A stretch of 64,000 nucleotides of DNA from Leptodactylus fallax (GCA_947044405.1 CAMRHE010000017.1:9640001-9704000); one strand, 5' to 3'. Positions 35,623 through 49,751 are shown, counted from the stretch's first letter. Notes: generated by a model from the letters alone, not told the origin. Numbers and translations are program-made.

Positions 35623-37507
35623 TCATACCCCGGGTCCTTATTTAAGAACTTTCTCCTGCACGTCAAACCTGTGAAAACTAGTTTTAAAGAAGTGTTCTAG
35701 TAAACTAAAAAATACTCCCCCACCCAATTTCAAAAGGAAACTGGGTAATGTTATTCAAAAAATCTCTTTATTGTGAAGTTATGTGCTCCCTCTGGAGCAC
35801 TGATCTCTTCTCCTTTGAATCATACAGTGGTTCTTATAGGAACAGCAGGTCAAACTCACAACGCAGGTCTAAGGGAGTCAGATCTAGGCATTAATAGAAT
35901 TGCATTCAGAGATTGAGGTCCTATTCATGCAGGAGACATGTTGTTCATCAGAAGAGCAAAGAGGATGTCAGTGCTCTGGAGGGGAACACATAACCTCAAA
36001 GTAAAGTTGTTAGTAAGTTATTCACTACCGTTGCACTACACACAGGGAAGTAGTCACTTAGCCAGACTCCTTTACATTAGAATATGCAGATACCTAATCT
36101 TGGGGATTCCTACTTACTTTATTGTCTATGTCAATGTCTATGCATGAGCCACATGTAAACATGTAATGTCACCAATGTTGGCTATAATTTGTGGTACACC
36201 CAATTGCATTTCATCCACAGGTGCAATTTTATGTGTACATTATGGGCACAATACCTAGACCTCTTGCTTTCGTCTACAGAGGACACATCCATGTGGAGCC
36301 AAGCATTTATGTGTATGAGGAATAGCTGTTGAATGAACAAGTATTCACCTGACTGCTTCAGTATTGATGGTGTAAGGGGACAAGTACACTACATAGATAG
36401 CGGTCAGGATGTCTGCTTGAACCCCCGACAGAGAATACAAAGGAATGGTTAACAGCTGATGACAGTGATTTCAGAAGTGAGATTCCCTGGGTAAGAAGAC
36501 CGAAAATGTGAGAAGAGGAAATCTAATCCAAGACAGCCAAGACAAAAGATAATTTCAGTATTTCCTAGCTGGTGGTTGATGGCCGCATTGTCAAATACAG
36601 CATGCTACTCAGAAATCTTTATTTTCCAATTTCTTAGATATAAATATGAGATGAATTGAAATCGCCATTGAATAAGAAATGTTTTCTGCCAGTGGAAAAT
36701 GTCCTCGTCCTCCTCTCCGGCTTCAGCTTGAATTCATGATACTGTCACTCTGGATAACAGACCTATTTCATAATGTGCTGAATGTGCAGCGCTAAGAGTC
36801 TAGCAAACATGACAGCCAATACACAAGCAAGAGAGATATAGAAATTACTGCAGGAGAAAACATTGGGCTTTGCATATGGAGATTTGTAGTCACGACTGAA
36901 CCTTGACCTTTCATTTGCAGGAGCTGTGGTTAGACTCATGAGAATCTGCTAGTGGGAATTCCTATGACCCAGGGTGGCCATCTGGGTCCTCACTATTAAA
37001 GAATTTTTCTGGGGTCTCCATATTGAGAGTCTATCATTTGGAGCGGCTATCAGTATCGAATCTGTAATGGACAGTGGGTCGTGGTTATGTTACCAAACTG
37101 GTTTAGGCACTCCTAAGAGCATTGTCTACATGGTCTCTGGAGCCTGGTATTCAACCTTTAACTCCTGTACGAGGTTCTGGACTTTGCTACAGGAAGGCCA
37201 TCATGTTGCTTCCTCCAGGACAGTCTGAAGTCATGTGGCTGAAGTCACATGACTTAGGGTCATCGTTGAGGCCTCAGCAGTCACGTGGGGTGAGCCGACA
37301 TCATGCCACTTTGACCCAGTGTCTTGACGTCAACGCGCCCCATGTGACCACTGAGACCTATGTGGCCGCTTTACAGATTTTTTAAGTTAGCAAGACAATG
37401 CTTCAATATCCTGCACAGCATTGAGGTATATAGACCAATGTAAATAATGATGAGGTCATAGCACTTGGCCAAATGTTGGGACGTCTTCAACCAGCTAATA
37501 AGAAGTG
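35623..37507. other. Flank, no gene seen
   Basis: Positions about 36480-36940 form a clean, apparently unique stretch. Positions about 36965-37380 resemble a decayed T2-type MITE (ATTAAAGAATTTTTCTGGGG, ATGTGACCACTGAGACC). No exon recognised. Confidence 0.45.
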
Positions 37508-40440
37508 CATGACACTGCATGACATACAGAATACATACATACAGAATGACACTGCATGACATACAGAATACATACATACAGAATGACACTGCATGACATA
37601 CAGAATACATACATACAGAATGACACTGCATGACATACAGAATACACATACAGAATGACACTGCATGACATACAGAATACATACATACACAATGACACTG
37701 CACAACATACAGAATACATACATACAGAATGACACTGCATGACATACAGAATACACATACAGAATGACACTGCATGACATACAGAATACATACATACACA
37801 ATGACACTGCACAACATACAGAATACATACATACACAATGACACTGCACGACATACAGAATACATACATACACAATGACACTGCACGACATACAGAATAC
37901 ATACATACACAATGACACTGCACGACATACAGAATACATACATACACAATGACACTGCACAACATACAGAATACACATACACAATGACACTGCATGACAT
38001 ACAGAATACATACATACACAATGACACTGCACGACATACAGAATACATACATACACAATGACACTGCACGACATACAGAATACACATACACAATGACACT
38101 GCATGACATACAGAATACACATACACAATGACACTGCACGACATACAGAATACATACATACACAATGACACTGCACGACATACAGAATACATACATACAC
38201 AATGACACTGCACAACATACAGAATACAACATACACAATGACACTGCATGACATACAGAATACATACATACACAATGACACTGCACGACATACAGAATAC
38301 ATACATACACAATGACACTGCACGCACGCAACATACAGAATACCACAATATACATACACAATGACACTGCACGACATACAGAATACATACATACACAATG
38401 ACACTGCACGACATACAGAATACATACATACACAATGACACTGCACAACATATAGAATACACATACACAATGACACTGCATGACATACAGAATACATACA
38501 TACACAATGACACTGCACGACATACAGAATACATACATACACAATGACACTGCACGACATACAGAATACATACATACACAATGACACTGCACTGACATAC
38601 AGAATACATACATACACAATGACACTGCACAACATACAGAATACACATACACAATGACACTGCATGACATACAGAATACATACATACACAATGACACTGC
38701 ATGACATACAGAATACATACATACACAATGACACTGCACGACATACAGAATACATACATACAGAATGACACTGCACGACATACAGAATACATACATACAC
38801 AATGACACTGCACGACATACAGAATACATACATACAGAATGCAGACACTGCACGACATACAGAATACATACATACACAATGACACTGCACAACATACCGA
38901 ATACACATACACAATGACACTGCACAACATACAGAATACATACATACACAATGACACTGCACAACATACCGAATACACATACACAATGACACTGCACAAC
39001 ATACAGAATACATACATACACAATGACACTGCACGACATACAGAATACATACATACAGAATGACACTGCACGACATACAGAATACACATCCACAATGACA
39101 CTGCACAACATACCGAATACATACATACACAATGACACTGCACAACATACAGAATACATACATACACAATGACACTGCACGACATACAGAATACATACAT
39201 ACACAATGACACTGCATGACATACAGAATACATACATACACAATGACACTGCACGACATACAGAATACATACATACAGAATGACACTGCACGACATACAG
39301 AATACATACATACACAATGACACTGCACGACATACAGAATACATACATACAGAATGACACTGCACGACATACAGAATACATACATACACAATGACACTGC
39401 ACAACATACCGAATACACATACACAATGACACTGCACAACATACAGAATACATACATACACAATGACACTGCACGACATACAGAATACATACATACAGAA
39501 TGACACTGCACGACATACAGAATACATACATACACAATGACACTGCACAACATACCGAATACACATCCACAATGACACTGCACAACATACAGAATACATA
39601 CATACACAATGACACTGCACGACATACAGAATACATACATACACAATGACACTGCACGACATACAGAATACATACATACACAATGACACTGCACGACATA
39701 CAGAATACATACATACACAATGACACTGCACGACATACAGAATACATACATACACAATGACACTGCACGACATACAGAATACATACATACACAATGACAC
39801 TGCACGACATACAGAATACATACATACAGAATGACACTGCACGACATACAGAATACACATCCACAATGACACTGCACAACATACCGAATACATACATACA
39901 CAATGACACTGCACAACATACAGAATACATACATACACAATGACACTGCACGACATACAGAATACATACATACAGAATGACACTGCACGACATACAGAAT
40001 ACATACATACACAATGACACTGCACGACATACAGAATACATACATACAGAATGACACTGCACGACATACAGAATACATACATACACAATGACACTGCACA
40101 ACATACCGAATACACATACACAATGACACTGCACAACATACAGAATACATTCATACACAATGACACTGCACGACATACAGAATACATACATACAGAATGA
40201 CACTGCACGACATACAGAATACATACATACACAATGACACTGCACAACATACCGAATACATACATCCACAATGACACTGCACAACATACAGAATACATAC
40301 ATACACAATGACACTGCACGACATACAGAATACATACATACACAATGACACTGCACGACATACAGAATACATACATACACAATGACACTGCACGACATAC
40401 AGAATACATACATACACAATGACACTGCATAACATACAGC
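37508..40440. repeat. Minisatellite, 37-bp unit, about 79 copies
   Basis: Head-to-tail copies of a unit made of GACACTGCACGACATACAGA plus ATACATACATACACAAT (37 bp), with a common 33-bp variant lacking one ATAC. Frequent point variants are CACAAC for CACGAC, CATACCG for CATACAG, and ACAGAATG for ACACAATG. It also carries rare small insertions (38328-38352, 38590, 38840). The minus strand of the unit has no stop in any frame and 37 is not a multiple of 3, so three overlapping ORFs of about 890-1030 codons appear with a 37-residue Cys/Val/Tyr-rich period. These are artefacts of the repeat, not genes. Confidence 0.97.
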
Positions 40441-41877
40441 ATCCTGAGACAAACCACAGTGTTTTCACCCACTTGTCTACTATACTATGATTTGCATCAA
40501 GACTAAAAGGGCTTATATCTTTTGAATAGCTGAACGGATATGGATAAACAGTACAGCAAACGTTTCAAGGTGACAGATGAGGCATATCATAACTTTTCAG
40601 ATCTGGTGACCGATTCCTTTTAAGCAAGGATCCTCTGCACCACTAGTGGGTGAGTACCACCATCAAAACGAGGACAATATTGGACAAAACATTAAGGCTC
40701 AGAGCTCAGCCCAATAACTCCTATTGATGCCATGATGATATAATATGTATTGATGCATCTCATTGCCTACAATGATGAAATCTTCAAGACAATTTGTTGC
40801 TTTGCCCGCCCAATAATCCAGCTTTCAGAACAAGAATTTATATCAATACATGTTTATTTCATTATATTGAGGTACATTGCAAAACTCCAATACTTACATA
40901 TACCCTGTATTGTACTTTGAAGACTCTGCCTGCTCAGGGTTTGTCTCTCAACATGTATAAATACGAGTTTACAGTAAAATCAACAATATTTTCCTATTTT
41001 AACCTCTTTATTGTGTAGAAAGAAGAAAGTGCATTATATATGTGTTTATTCCTGAGTTCAGCGTCAATGACCTTCAGTCTATTCATCTGGAAATGTGTGT
41101 TTGTGTTGTTTGTGCGGTTATTTGGAACATTATTATTACAGATTGTTAAATTTCACTGTCTGCTTTTATCCAGTTATTTCATATGGAGTGAACTCATAGA
41201 CAGGGCTCTGTCACTTCTTTAAAAAAGTAAATGACCCCACTTCATGGCAGATAGGAAGGAATTTTAGCAGAGGCAATCATTGGAGCCAAATGATAATATT
41301 ATATTGTATTGTATTATATTATATTACAATTTGAGATGAATCCAATTATTGATGAATTTTAGACCACACTTTGGAATGGCATTAACCTAGACCATTGATC
41401 TGGAACCTATGGGTATACCGCTGTTCCAAAACTACAACTTCAGACATGTTGGGAGTTATATTTTTGCTTTAGAAGGAGACCCTAGGGCTTGCAGATCACT
41501 AATATGGAAACACGTTTTAATGCAATGTGCATTACAGGTACAACTTTTTCTGATCCAAGGACTGCATTGTAAGATTGAGCAGAGTGGAGTCGGTTATGTG
41601 ACCCAGAGTTGGCGTGTCAGCAGGGGAGGCCGAGGAAGGAGAGTTCGGGCCTCCCTTGTTTCCCTATGCAAAGGTAATAAACCGGGCCCCGGGGAATGGA
41701 GATGTATTTTAGTAATAACGCTTAACCATTGCAGGGAATGCATCGATAAGCTTTATTACTCCCCAGATAACTCCTTTAAAGAGCCATAGCTGGAGAAGAG
41801 TGAACTGGTTTGTAATCAGTTTCCCAAAAAATTTTATGGTTTGATCCATTTTGCTGGTCATTTCGCAGCAGAAACAG
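40441..41877. other. Flank, no gene seen
   Basis: AT-rich unique sequence with a small TATAT/GTATT microsatellite at 41286-41325. No exon or intact repeat recognised. Confidence 0.45.
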
Positions 41878-42124
41878 TGTTTAAAAAAGTTACATTCTCA
41901 CCTTTCTTGGGCCCTTCTGCTCCATCCTACAGTGTTCTGTTTCTCTTCCAGCTATTGTCTCAATGATGTCATTTGGTCCCTCATATCACCCCAGAGACCT
42001 ATGATTGGGCCTCAGCGGTCTCATATTGGGGGCGACACACAAGGTTGGTCCATAACAAATCTTTTGATCCAAATTCGTGAACATTTGCAAATCCAAACAT
42101 GGCGAGGTTCTCTGATCTCTAGCC
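41878..42124. repeat. Fragment of the GAGATGGGCGAAC palindromic family
   Basis: Carries CATTCTCACCTTTCTTGGGC, CAATGATGTCATTTGG and TGATTGGGCCTCAGCGGTC, then an end-like GGTTCTCTGATCTCTAG. Same module order as 57172-57530 and 63022-63564. Confidence 0.6.
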
Positions 42125-42589
42125 ATAACAAAGGCACAGTCACTTAAGAATACAACAATGGAGTATCATCATTCTAATGTTCTTTTTGCCTTTGATTATA
42201 AACTACAAGTACATGTGATAATCATCAGGGATGAGACCTGAATTCAATGACAAGAGATGAACAGAGGGTACACGGCATTGTATCTCCTGGAGTATATAAT
42301 CCACCCCCACGTAAACTCATTCGTGTCTTCTAGACGTGACTCAGCTATAGTGGATCAAAAGAGCCCTCGGCCACATTATCACTAGGAGCAGTACGAGATA
42401 GTCAATGAGTTTTTCTTAAAGCCCCAAAAGCTTGACCCTTCGGGTCTTTGATTTGGATACATTTTAATCATTTACCTACCAATGACTTGAATACCTTGCT
42501 GCCGAAGTCATGATGGGACTTGTAGTACTGTATACTGTTCATGAGAGAATGGAAAATAATTTTTCCATTTGTGTTAAAACATCACAACA
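42125..42589. other. No feature recognised
   Basis: Unassigned sequence, no exon. Confidence 0.4.
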
Positions 42590-42830
42590 ACATGACCCCA
42601 GGGCGTGACGTCAGCCAGAGAATGGAAGAGGACACCAAGGGACTGCCGGATGCCATAAGGGAGCCCAGGAGAGGTGAGACAAGGTGAGTATGTTTGGGCA
42701 CCTCCTTGGACCTCTGAAGAGACTCCTTAGTATAATAATATCATTTCTAGTTTTTGATAACAAGTTCACCCGGAAACTAACCAGAGGACCGAATCTCACG
42801 AAAATTCATAGAATTTTGGGTACCACTAGG
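42590..42830. repeat. Fragment of the GAGATGGGCGAAC palindromic family (right arm)
   Basis: Contains GGCGTGACGTCAGCC, GCCATAAGGGAGCCCAGGAG, AGGTGAGACAAGGTGAGTAT and TGAAGAGACTCCTTAGTATA, matching the right half of the 63022-63564 element. Confidence 0.65.
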
Positions 42831-44374
42831 ATACTATAATCTTGATTTATATCATTTGAGTATCTTACTTGGCTTTTCCTGCCTTCTCCATAGACTATTA
42901 TCGACACATGTAATTTGATAATTCTGTGAGCTGTTGGTCCGTCTTGGGTAACCAAGATGGAATGGAGCAGAGATTTAAGGCAGCATATCAATTTAGGAGG
43001 GAAGAAGGGAAGAACCTGATATAGGGAGTAAGAAACATTTTTCTTTGATAAGATTTTTTATATTTAATGGTACCATTGTTTTATGAAAAATTTGTTGAAA
43101 TGTTAGTGGTCATTTAAGCTGGCCAAACACAATAGATGAGTAAAGTGGGATCGACCAACCTACTAATGTGTAAGAGAGCCTCTTGACTCTCCCTTTATGG
43201 CATATGTTGGGGGAGAGAAGGATTGGGCAGTTGAATTTCAATATGTCCAATCTTTTTGTTCTCAGGAGAGATAAACTGCTTGTTGAGGAGTCTCATAACA
43301 CCTCACCGACCTCTCCCCCTTCAGAACACATGCACACTCAGCCAAATTTAAGGAGACATGTATAAGGGAACTTTAGACTTTGCCTGTGTAAACCTAAATG
43401 TGATGACTGGAGGTTCACTTCCAGGGATATAACTATACCATAGGGGAAGCAAGGGAAGCAGTCGCATCCAGACTCTGCTATCTGAGAGGGCCAATGGTTC
43501 ATATCTGAACTGTAACATACATTTTTTTTATCTTTACAGTTTTAGAATTTTCCCTAGAAATTTTCTTAAAACTATCAACCCAAAATGTATCCACAAACCC
43601 CATTCTATACCTACAGTACAGTGTACTCATCCGTAACACAATCTCCCCAGCCCAGGGGCATACAGTACTGTTTCTATTGGGTTGTGGGGATAACAGTTGT
43701 ACCCCCACCCTGGCCCAAAGACCCCTCACCTACTTAGAAGGCATTAGTATCATAAATGGAATATAGTAGGTGCTGACCCTGTTACACTCAGCCTCAGCAC
43801 CACCACCATGTGTTAGCCTCCATTGCCTGTATATATTGTATATTGCGGTATCTTTATTGACTCTACTTTGCATTTGCATCATGTTTTTCCCCCCTTTGTG
43901 TATGTCAGGTATGCAGAAAGTGAGCAGTGACAGTCCACAAGCGCGCACTATTATCAGTAATTAAGCCATGCGCTATCTTTAGCTCTCCGAGTCTAAGACT
44001 GACATATTCCAGTGCTGTACAAAGCTCTCGCAGCCATTGAATGGATTTGTACATGTTGTATTCCAAATCAGATAAAAGCCATTCTGATTATTTATTTCTA
44101 TACTGTAGCAAAAATCATGAGTCATAACCATAGATCGTAGATCCTCTCGGCAATCAAGTACATTGTCTAACATGCCGCAAATATTCTAAAACTAAAGCTC
44201 CACCTAAAGGTGATCGCCTGCGATTACTGTGAATTGCCAGACTAAACCTGTACGTTATATGATGCACCTGTATTTGCCTGACCATTAGCACATGCTACAT
44301 GTGACTGGACTGCACTGTGTATGGGCTCCCTAAAAGGGGTACCAAATTTTGGGCGTTGTCCCCAAACCTCATTT
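42831..44374. other. Flank, no gene seen
   Basis: Unassigned sequence. No exon, RNA gene or intact transposon recognised. Confidence 0.4.
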
Positions 44375-44660
44375 CTAGAGATGAATGCGCTGGTTTGTAA
44401 CAAGCTGAGTTTGTTACGATTTTTCCAAAAATCCCAATCTGTAGAGACAGTCAAGAGGCCCCATACAAAAATTTAAGTTCACCAGTCTCTGAGATCGGTG
44501 GGTTTGGCTTACTTTGCTTAAATGTGTTTTTCCTTTAGGTTTCTCCCTTAGACAACCCTACACAAGTTCTCACCACACAGGTCACACTCACCCAGCATGT
44601 TCAGGTGACCCAAGCCTGAATTTTTGGAAACAATTCTGGCAAAGTCAAAGATTAGCCTGC
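44375..44660. repeat. Decayed repeat with CTAGAGATGAATGCGC end
   Basis: Starts CTAGAGATGAATGCGCTGG and continues with TTTTTCCAAAAATCCCAAT, as in the element at 35253. Right boundary uncertain. Confidence 0.5.
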
Positions 44661-44734
44661 TCAAAAAGTGGACATGGGCAAAAGGGGTAGTCCTGGGTTG
44701 TTTGGGGCAATCCCAGGGCATTTGTGGGTGGGAC

Positions 44735-45055
44735 TTAAAGGGGTTGTCCCATTAAAGACACTTATCCCCTATCCACAGAATAGCTTGGGGTCCATGCACT
44801 GGGTCCCTGGGCAATCAGGAGAACGGGAGACTAAAAGTCCCCCTTACCTCCTCCATGTGAATGAATTGCGCATGCGCAGCCATGAAGTGCACATGCGCAG
44901 TAGGTGCTCCATTAACTGCTATGGGGATACCAGGCCTGTAATCTCCATCACATGGGGGACTTTTAGTCTCCGTTGGTCAGACCTGCAGCGATGTGGCACT
45001 TATCTGCTATAGTGTGGATAGGGAATACGTGTCTTTGATGGGACATCCCTCTTAA
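44735..45055. repeat. T2-type MITE, GGGGTTGTCCCATTAAAGAC family
   Basis: TTAA at 44735-44738 and 45052-45055. Left TTAAAGGGGTTGTCCCATTA pairs with right TGATGGGACATCCCTCTTAA. Inner ACACTTATCCCCTATCCACA mirrors TGTGGATAGGGAATACGTGT, and ACTAAAAGTCCCCC mirrors GGGGGACTTTTAGT. Well-preserved hairpin-forming copy. Confidence 0.9.
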
Positions 45056-46233
45056 ACATCCCTATTTTACCAATTCACCAATGTACATTTTCCTAAGTAA
45101 GTACAGATACCCTGGGGGACATTTGTGAAGGTTCAGTTATAGACGGTTCTTCCAGATATGTCAGATGTCACACTTTTTGCAGGATACAAGCTGCTTATTA
45201 TCTCGGGTGCCGTGTTATATGTGATCTACGGTCATTGCTCTCTACGTTTGCCATGCTGACTTCTATCATTTCCTCTTTTCATTAGAATTGTACATCATAT
45301 GTCACAATGGCTGACAGATCTGTGTGTCTGCAGCGGTAGTCAGTAATGATCTAGCGGCGGTTTCCTCCGAGCCATTAGTCTCCACCCACTCCGCAGACAT
45401 TGCCCATAAACGTGGATTACTGCTGTACCCTGTACTTGAGGGCTATAAAGGGAATTGCCATATAATTCCAAGGAGACTGTGAAATGATAAAAAGCAATTT
45501 GTCACTGGATGTTTTACCGTAAAAATTGTTTGTTATATACAACGCACTTCCACTCTAGGACCTGTAGCATGATGTATATCCATGTGCTGTAATATACTTG
45601 TTCACAGCCTCCTCTCTTCTCATCCCATGTGGATGGCCATGTTAGTATACTCTATGTTGCTATCTAAAAGGGGTTGTATTACATTTCAGCTCCATTGAAG
45701 TATATGGTACTGAGCTGCAATACCATGCACAACCTGTGAACAGATGTGGCACTGTTTTTGAACAACAGCAGCAATATTTTTCTAATTCTATATTAATGGC
45801 CTGTTTTCCATGGCTACTTACATTAGCATAGAATCAGACTAATCTCCTTTTCTTGTACCAATGCCCACATAACAAGCCACATGCACCCTGGGAGGGATCT
45901 ACGTGAACAAATATTTACCTGCTAGTTCTTTCCTTCCCCCGCTATCTATTGCATTCTCAGAGGCAACCCTCTTTCAGTATTGGCACGGGACCACATCTTA
46001 GGTCCCTTTCTCAACAACCCTGCAAATGGCTGATGTTGTTGGGGGAAGCTGCAGCCAGGCAGGCATTTTCCCCGCAGCAGCTGCTGCAGAGCTAATGCAG
46101 AGTATTACATGGGAGCCTTTCAGGCTTGAGTCTACCAGTTTAGGAGCTTTTTGTACAAAGAAGCACTCTCTGCAGGCTCTTAGAGGGGGGTCCTGAGTGT
46201 GGGACCCAGCCCAAAAAGGCATATGGACATGGG
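45056..46233. other. Flank, no gene seen
   Basis: Positions about 45170-45480 contain no recognised repeat and could be conserved noncoding sequence; untested. The remainder is unassigned. Confidence 0.4.
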
Positions 46234-46466
46234 TTAAAGGGGTTGCCCCAAATAGATAGGTGATCAGTGTGGGCTCTGTGGGGACTCCAAACAGATCAAG
46301 TGTTCATGCTAGAAGTAACAGCGGTGGATGGGAGAGCCTGCACGTGCTCCCAGTGCACTGCAGTAACTGTCTAGGGGCCCGACCCCACAGATCAGATACT
46401 GATGACTTATCCTGTGAATAGGTCACCAGTATGAAAAATCCTTTTGGGACCAGGCAATCCCTTTAA
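46234..46466. repeat. T2-type MITE, GGGGTTGCCCCAAATAGATA
   Basis: TTAA at 46234-46237 and 46463-46466. Left TTAAAGGGGTTGCCCCAAAT; right GACCAGGCAATCCCTTTAA. The interior has GATCAGATACTGATGACTTA, a right-arm motif shared with other T2 copies here. Confidence 0.83.
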
Positions 46467-49253
46467 CTGACCCATATGCCTTCCATGTGTACTTGTAATA
46501 GTACACAATCAGAAATCTCTCCTGCTCTGGTAACAATGGCCACATGACAGCCCACATACAGACTTCAGATTGAAACATGTAATTATAATTATCTGTGGAA
46601 TGGCTAAACTGATTTGGATCAACAAAACACCAAAATGCTCAGGGTGACAGCGCCGATCAGCGCCGATCAGATGATGGATGTTTTCGGGGCTTTTCAGAAC
46701 TGATGAGAGATCTTCATTGAAATAACAAACTCTGCATACTCGCCTCTCCATTCGGTGGGGGATCCAGCGGAGAGTCTCTGCTCAGGCCCCCGATCTTCAT
46801 GACCTTTGACCTGCACATGAGCGAAACTACAGTGGCTGAACATTGATGTTCTGCTCAAATGGAGAATCACCAGTCACACATATGTGGGCAGAATGTCAAC
46901 TAAGACCACGGACCTAAACAGAGACTCTTTTAAAAAATTGGGACACCCCTTTCAATCAGCCCTGTCATAGAGGATTATATTATGAATGCTTAGCTTTGGT
47001 GTAGCACAGAATATGACCGAGGTCATAAATGGAGGAAGAGCATACATATACATCCATTTTACCAACCAGCAATCTCTATAGGATGCCATAGGATACAGTG
47101 TCCCATTCACCCACTCATTTACATAGCAAGCTTTAACTCCTTGATTTCTAGCATTTTCCCTGGATAAAAGAATTTACTAAAAATCCCATAAGGTCATGTG
47201 ATTCTAAGAATAGGTGGGTTGCATGGATAAATGAATTGGCCACACATGTGCAGATTAAATTTACCAATTTGATCACATTATCCTGTAAATAAATAGACCA
47301 GATGGACCTAAACAAAAGGAGGCAACACAATACAGTGAGGGGGGAGTGATAAGCAAAAAGGTCAAGCATAGATGTAGCAGAGCTGAGTTTGTCGATACAG
47401 TAGAACTGAGTAGTATCACATGATCAGTGAATTTTCATAGCTAGTAATCCTACCAAGTCAGAAACTTTGGGCATTGAGATGATGTCTCCCATTCTTATAG
47501 CATCACTAAGTAGCTGCAAAATCATCAGTTCATGTCTAAGTGATCAAAGTGGTCTCCAAGTCTCCTCAGCCCCAGTGCTGAGGAGCAACAACCATCATCA
47601 AGTTGCTTGGTTGAAAAAAAAAATCTATTTCTAGACAGCAGTCCAGACTTGTCAGCTTTAGATCATGGCATGCGGCATATGTTAGTTGAGCTTCTTCTGG
47701 GCTTATGTGGAAGGACTTGAGTATGACTTGACCTGCAGGTTGGAGCTGCTTGTTGCTAGAGGATTCCCAGACTACTCTCACAAGAATTATCATGGATTGG
47801 AGGCAGTAGAGCTGTCAGAGCTGTGGCATGGTTGAGAATAGATAGGAGGGTTCACCACCAGGAAGACTAACAGGACACAACAAGTCGGGAGATAATACTG
47901 GAACAAAGCCAGGATAGGAGTATCACTAAAAGCACCATGAATAGTATTCAAAGGGTTAGGCAAGACCATTGTCAGAAATTAGGTCAGGATCAGGAGAAGC
48001 ACTCCAGGTACCAGGCATAGTATTCAGAGTAAGGCATCGTCATGAACAAGGCTGAGGTCAGGATCTGAAGCAATACTCTATAGTAAATAACAATAGTAGT
48101 TTCATTACAGGTTGGAAAACACTAGTGTACGCTGTAGCATTATATCTGGCAGGTTTGTACAAACTGCAACATATTTTGTTTGCAATCTGAGCAGATCCGT
48201 TTCTTCGAGGATTCTTTCTCTGCTGCTGCCAGAACTTCTTTAAACCCTTGACATATTTATGACAAACTGAATATTGTATTTTGCTTATGTCAAAATTCCG
48301 CTGCCTCTCAGGCAATAGCTGCCAGTATCCTGCTATTTCAATAAAAACAAGGAGACATCTTAGCTACCGTGAGGCCACGTCTTACATGTTTCCTTCATGA
48401 TGCCTCACTTCATCTTTGGCCTTATTTGAAGTTTGGGTATTATTCACCTCTAGGTGATATAGTATTGATGCTTGAGATTGTAAGCCTAGGAAAAAGCAGG
48501 AGAAGATAAGTCACAAAAATTGTCACAGAGTATAGCTGAAGCAGAAAACAGTCAATTTGGCAGTATTATGGTCTGGCCACAAAAGGGTGCACAGTCTTCC
48601 TTGAGGAGAGGAACGTTTCAATCGAAAGTCAGAGTTCACGGGCGGTAGTGATCGCAATCCTCTGTAAAAATTTCATCAATATCTCTTCCCTGATTTAAGG
48701 CTATCACTCTCTTGGGACTCCACTCCGGCCCCTCCTAGGCCTAAGAGTATATACATACAAAGTTTTTTGGTATGGCTTTTTAACCAAACCTTTTTACCAG
48801 TGTGTGACCACCTGCCAAGGTTTTTAGGGCTCTTTTTGGGAAGAAAATTCTCCAAGACAGAACACATTGCTTTTAAGTGGGGAAAGTTTTTTTTAGGTGG
48901 ATTTTGGAGCAGAAAACTCTCCAAAATTAATGACAAAAATACTCAAAGTGAACAATCCCTACGATACCCTTCAGCCCCGGGTCTTTGTTCCAGCTTATTT
49001 ACTGCCAACAGGGAAGTTCCTTCCTCCACCAACGTGCCAGCCTTCAATCCCTTATGGTCCCTTGTCTTTGGCTACAGCACACTTTCCCATGACCAGGCTT
49101 TTTCACATTGGCACTCACTACTCACTACAGTCATACATGCCTTCTCTATGCTAGGAAGGGTAGCTTCCTCTTACATAGACCCCTAACTCTGCATTACACA
49201 AACATTCCCGTATCCCTATGTCTACGTGTTCTCATGCTCTATGGGCCCAACTA
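46467..49253. other. Flank with scattered repeat scraps, no gene
   Basis: 46655-46672 holds a small CAGCGCCGAT duplication. 47370-47410 repeats the GATGTAGCAGAGCTGAG phrase found near 11670. 47860-48070 contains AGGTCAGGATC-rich phrases resembling those at 34320-34420. No exon recognised. Confidence 0.45.
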
Positions 49254-49585
49254 CAGGTGCATCTCAATAAATTAGAATATCTTTGATTTCATTCATTTCA
49301 GTAATTCAGTAATACAATCCATGATCAGCGTCTTCCATGATTGTGTGTCCTACTGAACCAGACTGAGGGACCATTTAAAGGCTTAGAAAACCTTGACAGG
49401 TGACACTGAATTTACAATACTGAACTTTTTTACAATATTCTAATTTTCTTAGATTGGGGTTTTCATTACCTGTAATCCATAATCAACATTTACAGAAATA
49501 AAACACTTGAAATAGAAGACTCTGTGTGTAAAGAATCTAGAAAATATAGGAGGTCACTTTTTTTAACTCAATTATTGAAAGAAAT
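49254..49585. repeat. Left part of the split Tc1/mariner-type MITE
   Basis: Starts CAGGTGCATCTCAATAAATT after TA (49252-49253) and follows the intact copy at 13663-14037 closely, to the phrase ATTGAAAGAAAT, where the DIRS element begins. It continues at 54843-54885. Confidence 0.93.
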
Positions 49586-49620
49586 CGTTGATTGTAATGT
49601 CAATCTGTATTCCCTTAGTC

Positions 49621-49751
49621 CAGACAGCAGCACAATATGGGGTATCTCTGCCCCTGTGTGTTGTTTAGGACAGGTGGAACCTTTTATTAGCACCAAAAAG
49701 GTGCCTCCTACTAGCCCTATAAGAGGGCACAAGAGACCTCCCTCCACTGTG
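49621..49751 (+). repeat. DIRS inverted terminal repeat, 3' side
   Basis: Begins CAGACAGCAGCACAATATGG and ends CCTCCACTGTG. It is the near-perfect reverse complement of 54701-54831. The outermost bases (49586-49620) are not repeated at the other end but are matched in the internal complementary region. Confidence 0.92.

Noticed and set aside
37508..40440. CRISPR-like regular array
   Set aside because: The copies are directly adjacent with no unique spacers, and the context is a vertebrate genome.
37371..40472. Three overlapping minus-strand ORFs of 1033, 985 and 887 codons
   Set aside because: They are translations of a 37-bp tandem repeat with no stops in any minus frame; the protein is a low-complexity Cys/Val/Tyr repeat with no domain, and all frames are equally open.
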